A stretch of 64,000 nt of DNA from Natronobeatus ordinarius (GTDB lineage: Archaea; Halobacteriota; Halobacteria; Halobacteriales; Natrialbaceae). Below are positions 36,400-44,709 of the stretch, piece by piece. The translations under genes were made by a program, and so were the position numbers. Positions within the stretch are counted from its first letter, which is position 1. Every line of letters begins with the position of its first letter. The stretch covers positions 3,596,001 through 3,660,000 of the forward strand of contig NZ_CP101456.1 in the NCBI RefSeq assembly GCF_024362485.1, in the 5' to 3' direction. The notes below the pieces were generated by a model, which did no database searches, was not told where the DNA came from, and saw only the letters and a program-made list of their open reading frames with translations.

Positions 36400-36724
36400 G
36401 ATGAGGGTTTGAGAAGTGAGCAGGTGGTGGCGAGAAGTGCCTATGCAACTCGCCGCCCTGCTCAGAGAGCGCTTAGACGTGGACTGTGATGAGGTTTGGG
36501 AGAACGAGCGCACCCCGACACCTGTCAGGGTGTCCGGGGTGCGGTTGCATTCGATGGGATTATCGGTTCGGGAGGTCGTCTCGGTGCTCGAATCACTCGG
36601 CATAGACCGGTCTCACGGCGCAATTTGGAACTGGACGTACAAACTATCTGAGGCACAGAACGACCCGCCGACGTCCACGAGAGCGATGCTCTCGTGCGGC
36701 CCATCAGAACGCTTTGCATTCTGA
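36400..36724 (+). pseudogene. truncated IS6-family transposase fragment, second copy
   Basis: Contains DVDCDEVWENERTPTPVRVS and DRSHGAIWNWTYKLSEAQND, like the fragment at 15651-15971, and leaves the family after PPTSTRA, the same residue. The catalytic part is missing. The left side starts near GGCACTGTCTAGATGAGGGT, which looks like the IS left end. 36725-36913 holds no gene. Confidence 0.65.
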
Positions 36725-36913
36725 GGATCACTGTCCGCTGACTCTGTTTGTTTGGCCACAACTCAGCCAAGCGGACTTCTCAACTAACGGCTTTGTGAAG
36801 TACTGACTCTGTTCAATCAAATCTCGGGGCGTTTCACACCGAGGGAGCAGGTGTGTTGTGATCCGTAACATCCCACCGCTCAGGTTTTCCGCCTCTTCAG
36901 GTGCGGAAGAATG

Positions 36914-37687
36914 TCACTTAAACCCTGGTGGTGGGCCACGGTCGGAGTCGTCGTCGATGTCGACGTCGAGCCCCATCTCTTCGCGTTTTTCCTGGAGCCG
37001 TTTCACCTGTCGGTGGTAGTAGGCGATCCCGGCTCCTCCCAGAACGACCGAGACGCCGACCACGCCCACGAACACGACGATGTCGCGGGGCTGGTAGTAC
37101 CGGAGATTGATCGTCCCGTCGTTGTGCTCCCAGTACAGCCGCTCGGTGTCGTCGACCACCTCGCGTTCGTACCCGCTCGGACCCGACGCGCCGAACAGGA
37201 GGTTCGACGACCGATAGCCGTCGGGCAGGAGCACCTCGTACGAGCCCTCGGTGTACGCCGGCAGGTTGAACGTTCTCGTTCCGGTGGCGCCCGAGAACGC
37301 GAGCGTGCCGTTGCCGTCGGGAACCCGGATGTCGGTGCTCGAGCGACCCTGGTCGACCTCGAGCTCCGAGCCCGTGAGCTCCGTGCCGTCGGGATACCAG
37401 TAGCGGACGCTGTGGATATCGAGGGCGACCTCGCGGTAGAAACTGCTGCGGTACAGCGAGAGTTCGTCGGTGTCGTTCAGGTCGTACACCGCGCGGAACT
37501 CGCCGCCGCCGATGAGGCCGCCGCTCTCGACGTCGATGACGACGTCGGCGTCGCGGTCTTTCAGGTCGTCATAGTCCTGTTCGCGGTCGAGTTCTTCGTC
37601 GGAGATTCCGCCGAAGATCGCCGCACAGCCAGCCATCGTGACGAGCAGGCCGACGGCGAGGACTGCGAGGACGTGACGGCGATTCAT
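36914..37687 (-). CDS. DUF5803-family membrane lipoprotein
   Basis: 257 residues from ATG 37687. Signal with lipobox TMAGC (about residues 15-19), a large extracellular beta domain (about 50-205, with DIVSVRYWYPDG-like and AYTEGSYEVLLPDGYRS segments) and one C-terminal membrane span IVVFVGVVGVSVVLGGAGIA. A basic then acidic cytoplasmic tail follows. The DUF5803 name is from memory of haloarchaeal neighbours of tfe. The stop of this operon faces the IS region; the start overlaps nothing but lies 1 base after the DUF2110 gene. Confidence 0.75.
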   Translation of the reverse strand: MNRRHVLAVLAVGLLVTMAGCAAIFGGISDEELDREQDYDDLKDRDADVVIDVESGGLIGGGEFRAVYDLNDTDELSLYRSSFYREVALDIHSVRYWYPDGTELTGSELEVDQGRSSTDIRVPDGNGTLAFSGATGTRTFNLPAYTEGSYEVLLPDGYRSSNLLFGASGPSGYEREVVDDTERLYWEHNDGTINLRYYQPRDIVVFVGVVGVSVVLGGAGIAYYHRQVKRLQEKREEMGLDVDIDDDSDRGPPPGFK

Positions 37688-37688
37688 A

Positions 37689-38360
37689 TTACGGGACGAC
37701 ACAGCGCAGTTCCGCCGGCAGGTAGCCGCCGACGCTCGCGAGCAGGCCTGGTGGATCGGTGTCCTCCGTGCAGATGACGCTTTGCTCGAGCAACCCGAGG
37801 CGTTCGACCGTGACGTAATCCTGGGCGTGGCCCGCCCGGTTGAGCGTCGCCCTGACCTCGGCGCGGGTGGCGCTGTTGACGTTCATCCGGCCGTTCCCGC
37901 GGCTCCAGTCGTACAGTCGATCGCGTTCTTCGTCGGCGAGTCGAGACGAGCCGTCCTCCCGGTAGACGAACTGCATGGGGAGGTGCTGGACGAGTCCGAA
38001 CCGTTCGCGGATCTGGGTCGGCGAGCCCGGTCCGAGTCCGAACTCGGTGGCCGGAATCCGAACTGGCTGGCCCGCGTCGAGGACGAACCCGTCCTCGTCC
38101 CACGACTCGAGCGTCCCGACGTACGTCTCGCCGGCTTCGAGCTCCGGGACGATCTCGCCCCACTCCTCGCGTAAGACGTTGCGGGCGACGACGGCGTCCT
38201 CGCCCTCGATCGTCACGTCCGGAAAGCCGTCGTCTCGGAGCTCGATCTCGATGGCGACCTCGAGTTCGCCAACCTCGTTGGCCACGAGCGACCGCAGCGA
38301 GTCGAGCGCCCGCGATCGGGCGTCGCCCTGTACGTAGATCTTCGTCGCGAGTACGACCAT
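37689..38360 (-). CDS. DUF2110 family protein
   Basis: 223 residues starting MVVLATKIYVQGDARSRALD; a longer open frame upstream is antisense-like noise inside tfe. The family is archaeal and found beside tfe; it has an N-terminal ferredoxin-like part (VEIEIELRDDGFPDVTIEGE) and an S1/TRAM-like beta region (GETYVGTLESWDEDGFVLDA). Role unknown, probably in nucleic-acid biology. Its ATG overlaps the tfe stop by one base (TGATG), so it is translationally coupled. Confidence 0.8.
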   Translation of the reverse strand: MVVLATKIYVQGDARSRALDSLRSLVANEVGELEVAIEIELRDDGFPDVTIEGEDAVVARNVLREEWGEIVPELEAGETYVGTLESWDEDGFVLDAGQPVRIPATEFGLGPGSPTQIRERFGLVQHLPMQFVYREDGSSRLADEERDRLYDWSRGNGRMNVNSATRAEVRATLNRAGHAQDYVTVERLGLLEQSVICTEDTDPPGLLASVGGYLPAELRCVVP

Positions 38361-38872
38361 CAGAGGTTGAGTTCGTCCTCGAGTTCCTCGAGGCGTTCGT
38401 CCATCGCGTGGACCAGCCGGTCGTTCTCCATCGACTCGAGCGGCGAGCCACACTCCGGGCACTCGAAGCCGAAGTCCATCGCCTCGCCGAACTCGAAGCG
38501 GATCGAACAGATCTCACAGAGGTAGAACTCGTGGTTACGTTCGTACTCCTGGCGCTGCTCGAGCGCCTCGTGGAGGCGGTACATCTCCGACTCGAGGTTC
38601 TCCGGGATGTTCTCGTACTCGAACGTCCAGAGATAGGTCAGCCAGCCCGAGTCCTCGTCGCGCAGCCGTCGGTAGGTGGCGAGGTCGTTCTCGTACAGGA
38701 TGAACAGCGCCCGACGTACGTCGTTGAGCTCGAGATCGAGTGACTCTGCGAGCTCCTCGTCGGTCACTTCCCCGTCCGGCGGCGCCGCCGCGACGGGCAT
38801 CCCCTTGGGACCGACCAGCTCGTGCAAGTACTTCTGGATGACTGGATCCTCGAGCAGGTCCTCAAAAGCCAT
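38360..38872 (-). CDS. tfe: transcription factor E alpha (TFE)
   Basis: 170 residues. The N-terminal extended winged helix (PVIQKYLHELVGPKGMPVAA, EVTDEELAESLDLELNDVRR) and C-terminal zinc ribbon (CEICSIRFEF...CPECGSPL) are both complete. TFE binds RNA polymerase and helps open promoters. It ends in an acidic ELEDELNL tail. First gene of a tfe-DUF2110-DUF5803 operon. Confidence 0.93.
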   Translation of the reverse strand: MAFEDLLEDPVIQKYLHELVGPKGMPVAAAPPDGEVTDEELAESLDLELNDVRRALFILYENDLATYRRLRDEDSGWLTYLWTFEYENIPENLESEMYRLHEALEQRQEYERNHEFYLCEICSIRFEFGEAMDFGFECPECGSPLESMENDRLVHAMDERLEELEDELNL

Positions 38873-38927
38873 TACCTACTCGTAACGCCATGGTGCCATT
38901 AAGTCTTTTGAGGCCAACGCGTCTGCG

Positions 38928-40544
38928 TCAGCCGAGCCGGCGCCACTCCTCACCGAGGGTCAGGTAGACGTCCCCGGCCTCGGTGTCCTCGACGAAGACG
39001 CCGGGGGTGGCGTTCCCGTTCCACGCCCCGGTGACGCTCGGGTCGCCGTCGTTCGTCCCGACGCCGTCGACGGTAGCGCGAACACCGTCGTCCGTGACCG
39101 CAACCTCCGCGTCGACGTTCTCGAGTCGGACGTCGGGAGCGGCGACCTCGAGGTCGGCCGCCGCCCCCGCCACGTCGAGTCGCGAGTCACGGACGACGGC
39201 GTCGCCGGCCGCCGCGCCGTCGAACCGCATCGCGTCACTCCCCTCGTCGGTCGACTCGACGTCCAGCCCGACGATCGTCGTGTTACTCGCCTCGTGTACC
39301 CGGATCGGATGGCCGGAGGGTGCATCACTCCGAATCGTCAGCTCGTCGATCGTCGTCCCGTCGTTGTCGATGCGGACGAGCGCGTTCGCGTCGGTGCCGT
39401 CGAACGCGAGCCGGGCGTTTCGAACGGTCGTCCGGTACTCGCCGGCATCGTAGATCCGGATCGCCGTCCCTCCCGCCTCGTCAGTCATCGTGACGTCGAG
39501 CCCGTCGACGACGCAGTCTGCGTCCTGCACCTCGAGCGCGTGTTCGCGGTGGGCCGCGTTCACCAGCGTACAGTTCTCGATGCGCCCCGGCGTCGACCGC
39601 ATCCAGAACCCCCGTGGCCGAACCGGTTCGTGGGCGAACTCGTCGTCGAGGACGACCCTCGAGTCGCGGACGACGCCGCCGAGTCGGAAATTCGAGACGC
39701 TGTTGTTCCGCGCGAGACAGCGCTCGAACGTACACTGTCCGTCGCCCGTGTCCGCGTAGAACCCGTTGTCCTCGAAGTTCGCGACGACCGAGTCGGTGAC
39801 GTGGACGTGACAGAGTTCCGTCTCCGGCTGGAGCCACACGCCGGCAGTGGCTCCGCCGTCGGGACAGCGGATCCGGTCGACGTGCGCCCGACCGATGCTC
39901 GCGTCGTTCTCTTGCAGTCGCAGCGAAACGGTCCGACTGGCCGCCGCGGCGCCGTCGACGGCCCCGAAGACGCGGAGGTCCTCGATGCGGGCGAACCCCT
40001 CACAGTAGGAGGTGAAAATCGCCGCACCTGCGTTCGCGTCCGTGAAGTCGTACTCGAGTCCCCCGAACAGGACGTTCTCACAGGCGACGCTCCCGGACGA
40101 ACCGAGTTCGAACGCGCTCTCGTCAGCGAAGTCGGGACCGAGCGTGATCGTCGCGCCCGTGCCGATGACCCCGACGTTCCGGAGGTCACTCGCAGTAAAC
40201 CCCTCGTCCATGCGGTACCGGCCGGATGGGAGGACGAGCAGCGTCTCGTCGGCCGCGTTCTCCTCGAGGACGCCGGTGAGACACTCCTCGCCCGTCGGGT
40301 CTGCGCCTCGCTCGACGAGGTCGATCGCGTTCCATCCCTCGATCGAGAGGTTGCCGACGCTGAAAACGTCGTCTTCGTCGAGCTCGTCGTCGACTGGTGG
40401 ACTGTCGTCCGCCGTCGGCTCGTCGGTCGGCGGCTCACCGTCCGCATCTGGCTCGTCCGATCGCGGCTCGGAACACCCCGCGAGCGAGACGGCCACCGCG
40501 GCGGTGGCGCCCGCGAGGATCGTACGACGAGATGGGCGCGCCAT
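38928..40544 (-). CDS. Tat lipoprotein with right-handed beta-helix repeats
   Basis: 538 residues from ATG 40544. Signal SRRTILAGATAAVAVSLAGC gives twin arginine plus lipobox. An Asp/Glu/Pro-rich linker (about 25-62) leads to a pectate-lyase-like beta-helix: repeated turns such as GVIGTGATITLG, CENVLFGGLEYDF, VVRDSRVVLDD, VRNARLAFDG and VVRDSRLDVAG. The N-terminal WNAIDLVERGADPTGEECLT matches the start of Pectate_lyase_3-type domains. Likely a surface polysaccharide-binding or -cleaving protein; catalytic residues are not obvious. Confidence 0.8.
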   Translation of the reverse strand: MARPSRRTILAGATAAVAVSLAGCSEPRSDEPDADGEPPTDEPTADDSPPVDDELDEDDVFSVGNLSIEGWNAIDLVERGADPTGEECLTGVLEENAADETLLVLPSGRYRMDEGFTASDLRNVGVIGTGATITLGPDFADESAFELGSSGSVACENVLFGGLEYDFTDANAGAAIFTSYCEGFARIEDLRVFGAVDGAAAASRTVSLRLQENDASIGRAHVDRIRCPDGGATAGVWLQPETELCHVHVTDSVVANFEDNGFYADTGDGQCTFERCLARNNSVSNFRLGGVVRDSRVVLDDEFAHEPVRPRGFWMRSTPGRIENCTLVNAAHREHALEVQDADCVVDGLDVTMTDEAGGTAIRIYDAGEYRTTVRNARLAFDGTDANALVRIDNDGTTIDELTIRSDAPSGHPIRVHEASNTTIVGLDVESTDEGSDAMRFDGAAAGDAVVRDSRLDVAGAAADLEVAAPDVRLENVDAEVAVTDDGVRATVDGVGTNDGDPSVTGAWNGNATPGVFVEDTEAGDVYLTLGEEWRRLG

Positions 40545-40667
40545 ACCGGTTCGATCACGAGGAGCTACTTGATTCTCTCCCGGCACGGGTTGGAGCTACC
40601 GTCGCGACCCGTCTCCAGCACGGCTGGTCGTGGTTCGATCGGACCAAAAAAGTCGAACCGCCTTCGC

Positions 40668-41882
40668 TTACTTGCGGAGCCGGGCCTGGATCAGGTCCTC
40701 GAGGTCCTCGCGGAACTCTTCGACTTCGACCTCCTCGAGGACGGGCACGAAGAAGCCCTCGACGAGCATGTTACGCGCCAGCTGCGGCGTGACACCGCGG
40801 GAGGTCATGTAGAGCAGGTCCTCCTCGTCGATCTGGCCGACGGTGGCGCTGTGGGAGGCCTCGGTGTCGTGGTTGTTGATGATGAGCTTTGGCGAGGCGT
40901 CGGCCTCGGACTCATCGGAGAGCATCAGGGTGTTCTCACGCTGGTAGGAACTCGTGTCCCAGGCGTCGCGGCCGACGTCCTGGACGCCCTCGTACACCGA
41001 TCGGGCCTCGTCGTCGGTGACGCCGCGGGTGACGAGGTCGGCCGTCGTGTGCTCGGCGCGGTGCCAGACTTTGACGTCGATGTCGAAGTGTTGCTCGTCC
41101 GTGCCGAAGAAGGCGCCGACGATCTGGCTCTCGGAGCTGTCGCCGGCGAGGACGGTCGACGTCTCGGTCTTGGTCAGCTGCGTGCCCATGTTCCCCTCGA
41201 TCCAGTTGAGCGTCGCGTAGGTGTCGGTCTCCCCGCGCTTGGCGGAGAAGCCGTACGTCTCCGGAGAGAGGTTCTGGAGGGTGCCGTACTGGACGTAGCT
41301 GTTCTCGCCGGCGGCGATCTCGACGATGCCGCTGTAGTAGCGTTCGCCCTCGACGTCGGCGTCACCAGTGGACTGGCGCTCTAAGATCGTCACCGACGAC
41401 GACTCCTCGGTGAGGACGAGCGTGTAGTTGAACAGCGACTTCGAGTTCATTTCCGTGCGGATCGTCACGTCCTCGGCGTCGACGCCCTCGGGGACGTAGA
41501 CGACGGTCCCGGTGCTGAAGAGCGCCGTCGAGAGCGCCGTGAGGTAGTTCTCCTGGGGGGGAACGATCGAACCGAAGTGCTCGCGGACGAGCTCCTCGTG
41601 CTCGGCGAGGGCGTCGGCCCAGGGGAGGACCTCGACGTCGTCGGGTCCGACCTGGTCTTTCTCCTCGGCCCAGTTCAGCGGGTCGACGAGCGTCTCGAAG
41701 TCGAGCTCGTGGAGATTCGTCCAGTCGCGACCGGGCGTCCGGATGACTTTCGGCATGTCGAGCTCCTCGAGGGCGGCGAGTGCCTCGAGTCGCGTCTCGA
41801 GCATCCACTCGGGCTCGTCGAGTTCGCCCGAAATCTGGCGTACCTGTTCCTCCGTGAGATTGGCGTGTAGCTGCGTACTCAT
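40668..41882 (-). CDS. sufD: Fe-S cluster assembly protein SufD
   Basis: 404 residues. SufB/SufD-type beta-helix core with family segments VVYVPEGVDAEDVTIRTEMN, QYGTLQNLSPETYGFSAKRG, TRGVTDDEARSVYEGVQDVG and DEEDLLYMTSRGVTPQLARN. SufD forms the scaffold complex with SufB and SufC that builds Fe-S clusters for transfer. Last gene of sufCBD, 16 bases after sufB. Confidence 0.93.
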   Translation of the reverse strand: MSTQLHANLTEEQVRQISGELDEPEWMLETRLEALAALEELDMPKVIRTPGRDWTNLHELDFETLVDPLNWAEEKDQVGPDDVEVLPWADALAEHEELVREHFGSIVPPQENYLTALSTALFSTGTVVYVPEGVDAEDVTIRTEMNSKSLFNYTLVLTEESSSVTILERQSTGDADVEGERYYSGIVEIAAGENSYVQYGTLQNLSPETYGFSAKRGETDTYATLNWIEGNMGTQLTKTETSTVLAGDSSESQIVGAFFGTDEQHFDIDVKVWHRAEHTTADLVTRGVTDDEARSVYEGVQDVGRDAWDTSSYQRENTLMLSDESEADASPKLIINNHDTEASHSATVGQIDEEDLLYMTSRGVTPQLARNMLVEGFFVPVLEEVEVEEFREDLEDLIQARLRK

Positions 41883-41898
41883 GTATCGATCTCGGGGA

Positions 41899-43329
41899 CT
41901 ACCCGAGGCTTCCCTCCATCTCGAGTTCGATCAGGCGGTTGAGTTCGACCGCGTACTCGATCGGCAGTTCCTCCGTGATCGGCTCGATGAAGCCGGCGAC
42001 GATCATCTTCTTGGCGTCGTCGTCGTCCAGGCCGCGGCTCTGGAGGTAGAAGATGTCCTCGTCGCCGATCTTGCCGACGGTGGCCTCGTGGGCGACGTCG
42101 ACTTTCGACTCCTCGATCTCCATGTACGGCATGGTGTCCGAGGTCGACTCGTTGTCGAACATCAGCGCGTCACACTCGACGGCGGTCGAGGAGCCCTCGG
42201 CGCCGTCGGCGATGTGGACCAATCCTCTGTAATTGGTGCGGCCGCCGTCTTTGGAGATCGATTTGGACTCGATCGTGGACTTCGTGTCCGGCGCGTTGTG
42301 GTAGACCTTCGCGCCGGTGTCGATGTCCTGGCCCTCGCCGGCGAAGGCGATGGTGATGTGGGTGTCCGTCGCGCCGCGACCCTTCAGGATCGAGCACGGG
42401 TAGAGCATGGTGGCTTTCGAGCCCATGCTGCCGGAGATCCACTCCATCGTGCCGTTCTCCTCGACGATGGCACGCTTCGTGTTGAGGTTGAACGTGTTCT
42501 TCGACCAGTTCTGGACCGTCGAGTACTGGACGTGGGCGTCTTCCTTGACGAAGACCTCGACGCCACCGCTGTGGAGGTTGTGGACGCCGTATTTGGGCGC
42601 CGAACAGCCCTCGATGTAGTGCACCTCGGAGCCGGGTTCGGCGACGATGAGCGTGTGCTCGAACTGGCCCATCCCCTCGGAGTTCATCCGGAAGTACGCC
42701 TGGACGGGCATCTCGACGGTGACGTCCTCGGGGACGTAGACGAACGAGCCGCCGGACCAGACGGCGCCGTGGAGCGCGGCGAACTTGTTGTCGCTCGGGG
42801 GGACGCAGGTCGTCATGAAGTGTTCCTTGACGATCTCGGGATGCTCCTTGACCGCCCGGTCCATGTTCATGAAGACGACGCCTTTCTCCTCCCACTGTTC
42901 TTGCATGTTCTGGTAGACGATCTCGGACTCGTACTGGGCACCGACACCCGAGAGGGCGTTCTTCTCCGCCTCAGGGATGCCGAGCTTGTCGAACGTGTCC
43001 TTGATCTCCTCGGGCAGCTCCGTCCAGTCGTCGACGCCCTCGCGCTTGTCGACGTCCGGGCGGATGTACGGGACGATCTCCTCGACGTCGAGCTCGGAGA
43101 GGTCGGGCTGGCCGGGCCAGTCCGTCGGCATCGGCATCGCCTGGTACTGCTTGAGCGCGCGAAGTCGGCGCTCGAGCATCCACTCCGGCTCGTCTTTGTC
43201 CTCGGAGATCATGCGGATGACCTCTTCCGTCAATCCCTTCTCGGACTTGACGGCGGCCTTTTGCTCCTTGTGGAAGTCAAAGCGGGCCTCGGTGTCGGTC
43301 TCTTTTAGGTGGTCTTGTTCGGAACTCAT
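41899..43329 (-). CDS. sufB: Fe-S cluster assembly protein SufB
   Basis: 476 residues. Diagnostic segments: EEVIRMISEDKDEPEWMLER at the N-terminus, HFMTTCVPPSDNKFAALHGA, HYIEGCSAPKYGVHNLHSGG with the conserved Cys, and GDEDIFYLQSRGLDDDDAKK near the end. SufB is the cluster scaffold of the SUF machinery. No intein is present. Confidence 0.95.
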   Translation of the reverse strand: MSSEQDHLKETDTEARFDFHKEQKAAVKSEKGLTEEVIRMISEDKDEPEWMLERRLRALKQYQAMPMPTDWPGQPDLSELDVEEIVPYIRPDVDKREGVDDWTELPEEIKDTFDKLGIPEAEKNALSGVGAQYESEIVYQNMQEQWEEKGVVFMNMDRAVKEHPEIVKEHFMTTCVPPSDNKFAALHGAVWSGGSFVYVPEDVTVEMPVQAYFRMNSEGMGQFEHTLIVAEPGSEVHYIEGCSAPKYGVHNLHSGGVEVFVKEDAHVQYSTVQNWSKNTFNLNTKRAIVEENGTMEWISGSMGSKATMLYPCSILKGRGATDTHITIAFAGEGQDIDTGAKVYHNAPDTKSTIESKSISKDGGRTNYRGLVHIADGAEGSSTAVECDALMFDNESTSDTMPYMEIEESKVDVAHEATVGKIGDEDIFYLQSRGLDDDDAKKMIVAGFIEPITEELPIEYAVELNRLIELEMEGSLG

Positions 43330-43390
43330 GGTGGTTCGTTGTTTTGGTTTACGTCCGTAGGGTCTTTAGGGTTTGTCTAGCCAGATCCGG

Positions 43391-44296
43391 TTACGCGGTC
43401 TCGTAGACCTCTTCGCGGACCCAGTCGTACCCCTTGTCCTCGAGTTGTTCGGCCAGCGACGCGTCGCCGCTCTTGACGATCTTGCCGTCGAGCATGATGT
43501 GGACGTGGTCGGGCTCGACGTAGTCGAGAATCCGCTGGTAGTGAGTGATCTGGAGGATGCCGGTGCCCTGCTCGTCGCGCAGCGCGTTGATGCCGTTCGA
43601 GACGTCCTGCAGCCGGTCGATGTCCAGCCCGGAGTCGATCTCGTCGAGGACGGCGATCGAGGGCTCGAGGATCGCAGCCTGGAGCACCTCGTTTTGTTTC
43701 TTCTCGCCGCCGGAGAAGCCGGCGTTGAGGTAGCGCAGGGCGAACTTCTCGTCCATGTCGAGCTGTTCCATCTTCTCGCTCAGAATCTCCTGGAACTCGG
43801 CGACGCCGATCTCTCCCTCGTCGGCGGGGCCTTCCATCGGCGACGGGACCTCCGCTTCTTCCTCGTCCTCGTCGTCGCCCGCCTCGTCCTCGAAGAGCTC
43901 CTCGCGCTCTTCGAGCTTGGCGTTGAGCGCCGTCCGCAGGAAGTTCGTCATCGTCACGCCCTCGATCTCCGCGGGGTACTGGAAGCCGAGGAAGATACCG
44001 AGCGCCGCACGCTCGTTCGGCTCGAGGTCGAGAACGTTCCACGTGCGCTTCTCTTCGGGAATCTCGATCTCGTCGCCGAACTCGCCCTCCTCGAGGTGGA
44101 TTAGGATCTCACCGTCGGTTACCTCGTAGGCTGGGTGGCCGGCGACGACCTTCGCGGTCGTCGACTTGCCGCTGCCGTTTGGCCCCATCAGGGCGTGGAT
44201 CTCCCCCGACTCGATCTCGAGGTCGAGGCCACGGAGGATCTTCTCGTCGCCATCCGCCACTTCTGCGTGCAGGTTTTTGAGTTCAAGTCGTGCCAT
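43391..44296 (-). CDS. sufC: Fe-S cluster assembly ATPase SufC
   Basis: 301 residues. Walker A LMGPNGSGKSTTAK, Q-loop GFQYPAEIEGVTMTNFLRTA, ABC signature FSGGEKKQNEVLQAA, Walker B IAVLDEIDSGLDID, H-loop QITHYQRIL. Longer than bacterial SufC (about 250) because of an acidic insertion (ELFEDEAGDDEDEEEAEVPS) common in haloarchaea. First gene of sufCBD; 61 bases separate it from sufB. Confidence 0.95.
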   Translation of the reverse strand: MARLELKNLHAEVADGDEKILRGLDLEIESGEIHALMGPNGSGKSTTAKVVAGHPAYEVTDGEILIHLEEGEFGDEIEIPEEKRTWNVLDLEPNERAALGIFLGFQYPAEIEGVTMTNFLRTALNAKLEEREELFEDEAGDDEDEEEAEVPSPMEGPADEGEIGVAEFQEILSEKMEQLDMDEKFALRYLNAGFSGGEKKQNEVLQAAILEPSIAVLDEIDSGLDIDRLQDVSNGINALRDEQGTGILQITHYQRILDYVEPDHVHIMLDGKIVKSGDASLAEQLEDKGYDWVREEVYETA

Positions 44297-44709
44297 ATAT
44301 GGGTCTCTCTGTCGTTCGAACTGTGGGTCGTGAGACTCATAACGGTTTCGTATCTACCTGGACAGGTTGCCGAATATCGATAATCGGTTTCCGTATAGAG
44401 AAGCAAACACTGGCTGTTGAAAAACAATCTCTCGTAGGATCGTCACCGACGCCGTGTCTCGAGGCACGCGTGGTTTCGCTAGTATCGGCGTCATTCGGGC
44501 GTTTCAGGGACTTTCAACGATCTACGATGGTGGCATCCAGATACGGACCCTTCTGTGTCAACCTAAATCAGTTACTTGCTGGCCCCTCGAACACCGCTTC
44601 CGTGTCGAGACGCTGGCACAGGTCGCCTCGAGCGCCTCGTTGCAGTCGGGTCTATCGTTCACTGATAGACGTCGCGAAGTGAGGTCGCCTCGGATCGAGG
44701 GTCGTCTCC
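44297..44709. other. intergenic region upstream of sufC
   Basis: About 410 bases between the sufC start and the polB stop. It must hold the suf promoter and the polB terminator. I see no clear TATA box, repeat or small gene. Confidence 0.4.

Noticed and set aside
39294-41384. A 696-codon open frame on the plus strand
   Set aside because: It is antisense to the beta-helix lipoprotein and sufD; long antisense frames are normal in GC-rich haloarchaeal genes, and its translation has no family motif.
41743-43308. A 521-codon open frame on the plus strand
   Set aside because: Antisense to sufB, which is certain from its motifs.
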